Below are positions 1 to 5,124 of a stretch of 10,502 nucleotides of DNA, in pieces; within the stretch, counting starts at the first letter, position 1, and every line of letters begins with the position of its first letter. The notes under the pieces are model-generated. The model did no database searches, was not told the DNA's origin, and saw only the letters and a program-made list of their open reading frames with translations. Both the position numbers and the translations under genes were made by a program. Source of the DNA: JAFGJU01 sp964570935 (lineage in GTDB: Bacteria; Eisenbacteria; RBG-16-71-46; JAFGJU01); NCBI GenBank assembly GCA_964570935.1, contig CAZMZP010000054.1, positions 1 to 10,502 on the forward strand. Reading direction: 5' to 3'.

Positions 1-347
1 TTCCGATGCTGCTCCCGTGGATTCCGACGCCCAACTTCAGCACGAAGGGGCTGGTCCTTGGGGCCGTCGCGGCCCTGCCGTTCGCAGTGGCCGCCGGCGC
101 CAAGGCCGCCGTGGGTTCCGGAACCTCGGTCGCGCAGCCGGCCTGGTGGTGTGTCGCCCAGGGGCTTGTGTATCTGCTCTGCATGCCTCCGGTGACGGCC
201 TACTTGACGCTCAATTTCACTGGCTCCACGACGTTCACTTCCCAGACAGGGGTCCGAAAGGAAATCTACAAGTACATTCCGGTGATGGCCTGGATGCTGG
301 GCATCGGAATCGCGCTGGGCATTGTACTGGCAGTCGTGAAGAGCTAG
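1..347 (+). CDS. hgcA: HgcA, corrinoid mercury methyltransferase, C-terminal membrane part (5' end outside window)
   Basis: HgcA carries a methyl-corrinoid that transfers a methyl group to Hg(II), giving methylmercury; its N-terminal domain is cytoplasmic and its C-terminal half is a membrane anchor. Only that C-terminal part is visible. The frame is open from base 3 and the first in-window ATG (6) is internal rather than the true start. I recognise the entry motif LLPWIP, a hydrophobic helix (about bases 48-105), a second helix around WWCVAQGLVYLLC, the motif LNFTGSTTFTS followed by GVRKE, typical of the last HgcA loop, and a final helix ending in VVKS. The corrinoid-binding cap helix (N-V/I-W-C-A motif) would lie upstream of the window, so the catalytic half cannot be verified. 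The strongest support is the adjacent, diagnostic hgcB 34 bases downstream on the same strand, the usual order. Stop codon is TAG. Confidence 0.88.
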   Translation, partial: PMLLPWIPTPNFSTKGLVLGAVAALPFAVAAGAKAAVGSGTSVAQPAWWCVAQGLVYLLCMPPVTAYLTLNFTGSTTFTSQTGVRKEIYKYIPVMAWMLGIGIALGIVLAVVKS

Positions 348-381
348 AATAGATGACGAACAATCAGGACGGTGATGGGCC

Positions 382-834
382 ATGGTGAACCTTTACGCAA
401 CCAACACGCTTCAGTACAACCGCGAGTTGTGCAGCAACTGCGGGATGTGCAGCACTGTCTGCCCGCACGGCGTGTTCGCTTCCGGCGGGGACGCCGCCGA
501 GCTCGTCAACGCGGAGGCCTGCATGGAGTGTGGCGCGTGTCAGAAGAACTGTCCGACCGGCGCCGTCACCGTGGACAGAGGAGTGGGCTGCGCTGCGGCC
601 ATGATAATGGCCGCCCTGACCGGGCAGAAGGAGGCGTGCTGTGGTCCCAGAGACCCTTGCGGCCAGGAGCAGCCGGAAGCGCAGGCGTCGTCCTGCTGCG
701 GGACCGGTGACGCACGCAACGCGGCGACTGTTAGCGACCCGAAGACCGCGCAGTCGCAGCCGTCCTGCTGCGGCTCTGGCGCCCGGCGCGGCGCCAAGCC
801 TGCCAAGCCGCAGAACCCTCCCTGCTGCGGCTGA
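382..834 (+). CDS. hgcB: HgcB, 2[4Fe-4S] ferredoxin for mercury methylation, with extended Cys-Cys tail
   Basis: HgcB is the ferredoxin partner of HgcA, thought to reduce the corrinoid cofactor and possibly to deliver Hg(II). Two CxxCxxCxxxCP clusters are present: Cys17/20/23/27 and Cys47/50/53/57. The second lies in the family-defining string ACMECGACQKNCP. It is followed by DRGVGC with Cys70, matching the conserved lone cysteine of HgcB. Typical HgcB proteins are about 95-105 residues and end with one Cys pair; this one is 150 residues. Its tail (about 85-150) contains ACCG, SSCCG, PSCCG and PPCCG, with Cys pairs at 86-87, 105-106, 129-130 and 148-149, separated by Gln/Ala/Pro/Lys-rich linkers. 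The start ATG at 382 has a weak Shine-Dalgarno (AGGACGGTGA, 366-375). It lies 34 bases after hgcA, so they are probably co-transcribed. Transcription likely ends at the 850-884 hairpin. Confidence 0.95.
   Translation: MVNLYATNTLQYNRELCSNCGMCSTVCPHGVFASGGDAAELVNAEACMECGACQKNCPTGAVTVDRGVGCAAAMIMAALTGQKEACCGPRDPCGQEQPEAQASSCCGTGDARNAATVSDPKTAQSQPSCCGSGARRGAKPAKPQNPPCCG
689..830 (+). repeat. Interspersed direct repeats encoding Cys-Cys-Gly motifs in the hgcB tail
   Basis: The 13-mer CGTCCTGCTGCGG occurs exactly at 689-701 and 761-773. Its core CCTGCTGCGG recurs at 821-830, just before the hgcB stop. A diverged copy (TGCTGTGG) lies near 637-644. All are in the same reading frame and encode (S/P)CCG. 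Unit spacing is about 58-72 bases, so this is not a simple tandem array. Near-identical DNA suggests recent internal duplication of a Cys-pair module, though codon bias in a GC-rich gene contributes. Confidence 0.65.
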
Positions 835-849
835 CACGAAGGGCTACAA

Positions 850-884
850 AAAGGGGCGAGCGCCGCTGCGGCGTTCGCCCCTTT
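850..884. terminator. Bidirectional hairpin terminator between hgcB and the convergent Met-rich gene
   Basis: A 16-bp inverted repeat (850-865 with 869-884, 3-base loop) pairs completely apart from one G-T wobble. Its core is GGGGCGAGCGCCG and its A/T ends read AAA...TTT. On the + strand it is followed by TTTGTCTTC; on the - strand the stem runs into five T's. It starts 16 bases after the hgcB stop and sits 26 bases beyond the stop of the convergent gene. It can therefore serve both, and is better on the minus strand, where the T tract is longer. Confidence 0.85.
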
Positions 885-909
885 GTCTTCACTCGCTAGC
901 GTCAGGCGT

Positions 910-1845
910 CTAGTTGTCTTCTCCCTCTTCCTCCACCTCCATCTCGATGTCCTCCTCGTCGTCACCCATGTCCATGCCGCCGGCGCCCTTCATGATGGTT
1001 ATGCACTTCCTGGCCTGCTGGCCCGCCGCGCCGCAGGAGCCCGCGCACATGGCCTTGCACTGCCTCAGCTGCTCTGCGGTCAGGATCTTCTGCGCCTTCT
1101 GGATGTTGGCCAGGCGGTCGGTCTGGATGCCGGCCTTGAGGTTTGCGATCTCGGAGATCTTGGCCTTGGCCTTGGCGAAGTCCAGCACGTCCTCGTTCAT
1201 TATCTCGTTCAGCTCGGCCTGGGCCACCTTGATGTCGGCCTGCTTGCGGATCATTGCCTTCTTGGCCGCGGAGCAGATCGCCTTGAGATCGCCCATCTGC
1301 TTCTTGGAGAGCTCGAGCGCGTCGGCGCACTTGAGATAGCAGCCGGCGCAGCCGTGCTTGCACATCCCGCCACCCATGCCCTGGCCCATCGGACCGCACA
1401 TCATTCCGCGGCCCATCCCGGCGCCGGCTCCCATCGATCCCATCCCGCAGCCGGGTCCGGCGGCCTTCTGAGTCCACATCATCTTGGCGCCCGCTCCGGG
1501 CATGCCGCACCCGGCCATCCCGGCGCCGCGGCCGCCCATCGCGCAGCATCCCATCCCGCAGCAGCCCATTCCACCGCTCTGCATCCGGCCCATGCCGCAC
1601 CCGGCCATCGATCCCATCATCATGCATGCGGGCGACTGGCCCATCTGTCCCATCTGACCCATCGATCCCATCATCTGGCATCCGGGCATCATCTCGCCGG
1701 CGCCCTCGGGCAGCTTGATGACAATCTGTTTCTCGGCCTTTTCGGCCTTCTTGGCCGCGGTGGCTTTCTCCTGCGCAAGAGCCATGCTGCTGCAAACGAG
1801 GACAGACACCATTACGAGCGTTAGGATCCAAGCGCACTTCTTCAT
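910..1845 (-). CDS. Exported Met/Cys/Gly-rich protein with Spy/CpxP-like (LTxxQ) domain
   Basis: This 311-residue protein starts at ATG 1845 (MKKCAWILTL), preceded by a clear GGAGGT Shine-Dalgarno; upstream in-frame starts lack one. Residues 1-24 form a signal peptide ending in ALA, so it is probably periplasmic. Residues 51-170 are low-complexity GMG/CCGM/MMG sequence with about 28 Met and 13 Cys, a composition suited to binding soft metals such as Cu(I), Ag(I) or Hg(II). Residues 171-275 form a charged helical region with two LTxxQ-type motifs, LSKKQ (179-183) and LTAEQ (255-259). This is the signature of the Spy/CpxP/zinc-resistance-associated family of periplasmic chaperones and metal-stress sensors. 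Residues 294-311 are a strongly acidic tail. The Met/Cys-rich insertion before the chaperone-like domain is unusual for that family. Convergent with hgcAB and divergent from a permease gene. A mercury-related role is inference from composition and location; general envelope or copper stress is an alternative. Confidence 0.85.
   Translation of the reverse strand: MKKCAWILTLVMVSVLVCSSMALAQEKATAAKKAEKAEKQIVIKLPEGAGEMMPGCQMMGSMGQMGQMGQSPACMMMGSMAGCGMGRMQSGGMGCCGMGCCAMGGRGAGMAGCGMPGAGAKMMWTQKAAGPGCGMGSMGAGAGMGRGMMCGPMGQGMGGGMCKHGCAGCYLKCADALELSKKQMGDLKAICSAAKKAMIRKQADIKVAQAELNEIMNEDVLDFAKAKAKISEIANLKAGIQTDRLANIQKAQKILTAEQLRQCKAMCAGSCGAAGQQARKCITIMKGAGGMDMGDDEEDIEMEVEEEGEDN
1369..1700 (-). repeat. 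Low-complexity Met/Gly/Cys coding repeat
   Basis: Within the Met-rich gene, short units such as CCCATC, CCCATCCCGCAGC and ATGCCGCACCCGGCCATC (seen near 1502 and 1593) recur irregularly, encoding GMG, CCGMG and AGCGM. CCCATCGATCCCAT appears about three times. The pattern suggests expansion by slippage or recombination, so repeat number may vary between strains and be prone to assembly error. Confidence 0.6.
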
Positions 1846-2108
1846 TCTACCTCCGATTGTGCGGGAAACCGTCCCGCGGGTGTTGCGGAGAACCATCAAT
1901 GACCGTGTTAGCACAAACGCTTATTATACCATGCTTACACTCAGGCTGGTCAAGAGGTTCCAAACACTGTAGACTTTATGCACCTATGGTCACGAACACT
2001 GACAATGAACACAATTTCGAGCAGGGCCGGGTTCCGAGCGCGGGGAAAAGTCCACGCGCCGCTGCGGGACAGCGCCCCAACACGCCCGAGAGGCGGAGGA
2101 ATTCGAAC
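1846..2108. promoter_or_regulatory. Divergent intergenic control region
   Basis: This 263-base stretch separates the start codons of the Met-rich protein gene (leftward) and the permease gene (rightward) and is the longest gene-free interval here. It holds a good leftward promoter (1923-1953) and a 6-bp inverted repeat, GCGGGA/TCCCGC (1861-1877, 5-base loop), in the predicted leader of the leftward gene. No comparably good rightward promoter could be picked by eye. A shared regulator site is plausible, but I could not identify a known MerR- or ArsR-type operator. Confidence 0.5.
1923..1953 (-). promoter_or_regulatory. Sigma70-type promoter for the Met-rich exported protein
   Basis: Read on the minus strand, a perfect -10 TATAAT (1923-1928) follows a -35 TTGACC (1948-1953) with a 19-base spacer. 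The 19-base spacing is longer than the usual 17 and is also seen in MerR-family-controlled promoters. Predicted leader length is about 70 bases to ATG 1845. Confidence 0.6.
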
Positions 2109-2609
2109 ATGCTTGTTCCGACGATAATCATGGCGGCTCTCGCCGTAATCCTGGTCGTAATAGGCCGACAGAGAGGCGGCGGCTGTGAAATCCAGGGCCT
2201 CAAGTTCGCGGTCAGCCTCCTGGCGCAGATGCTGCCCCTGCTCGTTTTCGCCCTCGTAGTGGCCGGAATGATACAGGTGCTGGTGCCGAAGGAGCTCCTG
2301 GCGAGGTGGGTCGGCACGGAATCCGGGATGCGCGGCATACTCATCGGCACCGTCGCGGGCGGGTTCTCGCCGGGTGGCCCGTACGTGAACCTGCCCATTG
2401 TGGCCGGGCTCATGCAGTCTGGCGCGAGCATCGGCACGATGGTGGCTTTTCTGACCGGCTGGTCGCTCTGGGCCGTGTCCAGGCTTCCGATGGAGGTGGG
2501 TCTTCTGGGCTGGCGGTTCACTGCCATACGCCTGGCCACGACTTGCTTCTTCCCGCCAATCGCCGGCTTGCTTGCCCAGCGTTTCTTCGCGAACGTCAGG
2601 TGGCTCTAG
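2109..2609 (+). CDS. Half-size ArsP/DUF318-type permease
   Basis: This 166-residue integral membrane protein resembles one half of the ArsP_1/DUF318 permease family. Full-length members (about 300-350 residues) have two such halves, and ArsP exports trivalent methylated arsenicals. ATG 2109 was chosen because AGGCGGAGGA (2091-2100) lies 8 bases upstream and a membrane helix begins immediately; the longer open frame back to 1857 has no plausible protein character. Helices are seen at about 2-20, 35-58, 74-88, 92-123 and 130-160. Family-like features are the QMLPLL segment, GTVAGGFSPGGPYVNLPIVAG (80-100, with the Gly/Pro-rich SPGGP turn), and TGWSLWAV followed by RLPMEVG. The only cysteines are Cys26 and Cys146. 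Being half-size, it may dimerise or pair with another subunit; no second half lies nearby. Substrate is unknown. Its position beside hgcAB makes organometal export a reasonable guess, not a demonstrated role. Confidence 0.8.
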   Translation: MLVPTIIMAALAVILVVIGRQRGGGCEIQGLKFAVSLLAQMLPLLVFALVVAGMIQVLVPKELLARWVGTESGMRGILIGTVAGGFSPGGPYVNLPIVAGLMQSGASIGTMVAFLTGWSLWAVSRLPMEVGLLGWRFTAIRLATTCFFPPIAGLLAQRFFANVRWL

Positions 2610-2723
2610 CCGTGCGCGGTGCGACCGACGATCGCCGACGACCATCGCGCGGCACGTCGAAGCCCGCCGACCACCACCGCGCGTCGCGGCCCAGCGCGGG
2701 CAGCGGCCCGGGCCTTTTGAACG

Positions 2724-2752
2724 TTGACACGGCCCGGAATCGTGGCTAGGCT
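2724..2752 (+). promoter_or_regulatory. Possible promoter for the DUF169 gene
   Basis: A perfect -35 TTGACA (2724-2729) is followed after 17 bases by a weak -10 TAGGCT (2747-2752, 3 of 6 matches). Transcription would begin near 2759, just after the first candidate ATG (2756). If real, it favours the second start at 2798. The weak -10 keeps confidence low. Confidence 0.35.
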
Positions 2753-2755
2753 TGA

Positions 2756-3535
2756 ATGGCCACAGATGTCCCCATCGGGAAAGGTAAACCAGCAGACATG
2801 AAAGCCGAATGGACAGAGTACGCCGTCCGCATCAAGAAGGTCCTGGGCCTGAAGGGAAGCCCGGTCGCCATCACGTATTCGCTCGACCCGCCGATGGGCG
2901 CGGCAGAAGGGAAGTTCAGAGTCTGCGACGCGTTCATCAAAGCGAGGGACGGCAAGGTAATCGACCTCACGGTCGCCACGTCCTCCTGCAACGGCGGTAG
3001 CTGGCACCTGGGCCTTTGCCCACCCCCGACCGGCCAGGCGGCCAGGGGACTGAAGGAGTTCCTGGTCAACGGCGAGAAGCTGTTCTGCTCCATCGGTTCG
3101 TTCCAACGGATTCAGTCACTCAGCACTCCGCCGCCCCTCGGCCTGGCTGACCACGTCGTGCTCGCGCCCATGGACAAGGCGGAACTACGGCCGGACGTTG
3201 TCCTTTTCATCTGTGACGCGGAGCAGGGTTGCAGGATAGTGCAGCTGGACATGTACGACACGGGAATTCCCCCGAAGCTGGACATGTCCGGTTCCACGTG
3301 CCATCAGGTAGTGGGCTACCCGCTGATGAGCGGGGAGCTGAACGTCAGTCTGATGGATTACACCAGCCGCCGCATCAAGGGCTACGGGCCCGGAGACCTG
3401 CTCGTGGCGGTGCCATATCATCGTCTCCACGGCGTCATGCGGAGCATCGAGTACTGCACCGCCGGCACTGCGAAGATGGAGATGCCCGAATCCTTCCGGC
3501 GCCAGGCTGGCGGCGCCGAGCCAGAAGGCGTATAA
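2756..3535 (+). CDS. DUF169 family protein
   Basis: This soluble protein of up to 259 residues belongs to the DUF169 family (PF02596), whose biochemical function is not established. Recognisable features are LGLKGSPVAI near the N-terminus, a Cys57-containing CDAFIKARDGK segment matching the family's C-x-A-x-x-x-A-R-x-G region, and SSCNGGSWHLGL (77-88) matching its Cys-Gly-rich motif. GPGDLLVAVPYHRL (211-224) lies near the end. Eight cysteines (57, 78, 88, 111, 153, 159, 182, 234) suggest possible metal or cofactor binding. Two starts are possible. ATG 2756 has only a weak AGG upstream; ATG 2798 (MKAEWTEY) gives a more family-like N-terminus and fits the possible promoter at 2724-2752, with GGAAAGG 13 bases before it. 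I give the outer bound. It follows the permease gene by 146 bases, so co-transcription is uncertain. Confidence 0.82.
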   Translation: MATDVPIGKGKPADMKAEWTEYAVRIKKVLGLKGSPVAITYSLDPPMGAAEGKFRVCDAFIKARDGKVIDLTVATSSCNGGSWHLGLCPPPTGQAARGLKEFLVNGEKLFCSIGSFQRIQSLSTPPPLGLADHVVLAPMDKAELRPDVVLFICDAEQGCRIVQLDMYDTGIPPKLDMSGSTCHQVVGYPLMSGELNVSLMDYTSRRIKGYGPGDLLVAVPYHRLHGVMRSIEYCTAGTAKMEMPESFRRQAGGAEPEGV

Positions 3536-3536
3536 T
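3531..3536 (+). promoter_or_regulatory. Possible -10 element before the histidine kinase gene
   Basis: A perfect TATAAT overlaps the DUF169 stop codon. The hexamer 17 bases upstream (TGGCGG) is a poor -35 and there is no extended -10 TG, so this could be chance. If active, it would give the histidine kinase gene its own transcript with a leader of about 55 bases. Confidence 0.3.
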
Positions 3537-3597
3537 AAACAAGACGACAGGCAGCGTGTCCCCAAAAACGGTCTGACCAAGGAGAGGAGGAGTCTCC

Positions 3598-5028
3598 ATG
3601 AATCCTCATCCTGTCCGAACCATCGGCGACCTGGGGCTCGGAGACCACGCCACTTTCTTCTACCAGAGCGAGCCTGAGCACAGAAGTGTGATGACTAAGT
3701 TTGTGCGCCAGGGACTCGAGAGGGGCGAGAAAGTGGTCTACGTCTCCGACGCCCACACTCCCGAGACGATTGTCAGCTACCTGCGCAGCGAGCGTGTTGA
3801 CGCTGACACCTACTTCGACAGGGGGCAGCTGGTCTTCGAGAGTTCAGAGACGAGCTACGTCAGGGGAGGGGCGTTCGACGCCGACGCGATGGAGGCCTTG
3901 GTGACGCGCGAGGCGGAACGCGCGCTGGCCGAGGGTTTCGCGGGCCTCAGGTTCACCGGAGAGATGACCTGGCTGCGGCCCGGGCTGGCCGGGTCGGAAC
4001 GAGTCATCGATTACGAGCAGGCGCTCAACCGGACCGCCGACAAGAATCACCTACTGATGGTCTGCCAGTTTGACAGGAGTCGTTTCGCGCCCGAGTTCCT
4101 TCTCGATATCATGCATACCCACCCCTTCGTCATCGTGGGCACGGAGGTGTGCGAGAACTTCTACTACATTGCGCCGGCAGAGCTCACGGACCACTACTTG
4201 CCGGCCGCGAGATTCAGACTCTGCATGGAGAACCTGCTGGCGCGAAAGCGCATGGAAGAGGCGTTGCTGCGGAGCATGGAGCAGCTGCGGCACTCGCAGA
4301 AGTTGGAGGCGGTGGGGAAACTGGCGGGTGGAGTCGCCCACGACTTCAGGAACCTGATTACCACCATCATCCATTCGGCAGAGCTGCTCGAAATGGAGTT
4401 CCCCGAGGGCGACCAGAGGCGGAAAGACGCGCAAGAGATCCTGGCGACCGCCGAGCGGGCCGGGCAGCTCGTCACACAGCTACTGGCCTTCGGCATGCGT
4501 CAGGAGCTGAAGCCGCGGGTGCTTGACGTGAACTCCATCGTCGGCGGCCTGGAGAATATGTTCCGGCGATTGACGGGAGACAAAGTTGAGCTGGTGCTCC
4601 TGCTCGAGCCGGACCTGGAGACCGTCAAGGCGGACCAGAGTCAACTGGAACAGGTGCTGATGAACATGGTCGTGAACGCCCGCGACGCCATGCCGGACGG
4701 CGGCAGGCTGACGGTCAGGACCGAGAACGTCACGGTTGAGCTTGAGCAGTACATGGGCGTTCCGGAGGCGAGGCCAGGCAGGTTTGTGCGCCTTTCGATC
4801 GCCGACACGGGCGTCGGAATGAACAAGGACACCCTGGAGCAGATGTTCGAGCCCTTCTTCACGACCAAGCAGTCTGGAACCGGACTGGGGTTGTCCGTCG
4901 CTTACGGAATCATCAGGCAGCACGGCGGCTGGATAAGCGTGGACAGCGAGCCCGGCAGGGGCACGAGGTTCCAGGTATATCTTCCGTCGGTCGTCGCCCG
5001 CCACCTGTCGGCGTCGCGAACCGCTTGA
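3598..5028 (+). CDS. MEDS-domain sensor histidine kinase (orphan)
   Basis: This 476-residue cytoplasmic sensor kinase has no membrane helices. Residues about 12-200 resemble the MEDS domain (methanogen/methylotroph DcmR sensory domain, PF14417): GDHATFFYQSEPE at the start, ERGEKVVYVSD (41-51), and a final HPFVIVGTEVCENFYY block (175-190). A coiled linker (about 205-235) leads to a HisKA segment, KLEAVGKLAGGVAHDFRN, with phosphoacceptor His248. The ATPase domain shows the N box NARDAM (360-365), G1 DTGVGM (403-408), F box FEPFFTTK (417-424) and G2 GTGLGLS (427-433), so all catalytic motifs look intact. A strong Shine-Dalgarno (GGAGAGGAGG, 3581-3590) precedes ATG 3598. There is no receiver domain and no response regulator within the window, so its partner is unknown. 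It begins 62 bases after the DUF169 gene. In DcmR this domain occurs in a regulator of one-carbon halide metabolism; the ligand here is unknown. Confidence 0.93.
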   Translation: MNPHPVRTIGDLGLGDHATFFYQSEPEHRSVMTKFVRQGLERGEKVVYVSDAHTPETIVSYLRSERVDADTYFDRGQLVFESSETSYVRGGAFDADAMEALVTREAERALAEGFAGLRFTGEMTWLRPGLAGSERVIDYEQALNRTADKNHLLMVCQFDRSRFAPEFLLDIMHTHPFVIVGTEVCENFYYIAPAELTDHYLPAARFRLCMENLLARKRMEEALLRSMEQLRHSQKLEAVGKLAGGVAHDFRNLITTIIHSAELLEMEFPEGDQRRKDAQEILATAERAGQLVTQLLAFGMRQELKPRVLDVNSIVGGLENMFRRLTGDKVELVLLLEPDLETVKADQSQLEQVLMNMVVNARDAMPDGGRLTVRTENVTVELEQYMGVPEARPGRFVRLSIADTGVGMNKDTLEQMFEPFFTTKQSGTGLGLSVAYGIIRQHGGWISVDSEPGRGTRFQVYLPSVVARHLSASRTA

Positions 5029-5053
5029 AATCCTCAGAGACGCGCTGTACAAT
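5025..5053 (+). promoter_or_regulatory. Sigma70-type promoter for the Ser/Thr kinase gene
   Basis: -35 TTGAAA (5025-5030) and -10 TACAAT (5048-5053), each matching consensus at 5 of 6 positions, are separated by an ideal 17-base spacer. The -35 overlaps the stop codon of the histidine kinase gene. Transcription would start near 5060, giving a leader of about 65 bases to ATG 5125. This is the best-formed + strand promoter in the window. Confidence 0.68.
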
Positions 5054-5124
5054 TCTGTAGCAGTCACTTTCTGTGTATGGGCGCGAATCCATCCCCCACA
5101 AGCCAGTTCCGGGAGAGCCCCCTG

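Noticed and set aside
1369..1700. CRISPR-like or satellite array suggested by recurring CCCATC units
   Set aside because: Units are irregular, lie in one reading frame encoding Met/Gly/Cys-rich protein, and have no repeat-spacer structure.
883..1824. Open frame of 313 codons on the + strand, His/Ala-rich
   Set aside because: It is the complement of the Met/Gly-rich coding repeat. His and Ala runs are the expected antisense of GMG/CCG codons. It has no Shine-Dalgarno and it overlaps the terminator hairpin.
1857..2108. N-terminal extension of the permease frame back to 1857
   Set aside because: The added 84 codons look non-coding, contain the divergent promoter on the other strand, and bypass the good Shine-Dalgarno before ATG 2109.
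2610..2720. GC-rich potential hairpins (CGTGC/GCACG; GGCCC/GGGCC followed by TTTT near 2716) after the permease gene
   Set aside because: Stems are short or interrupted and the T run is only four bases, so a terminator cannot be supported by eye. A folding calculation would be needed.
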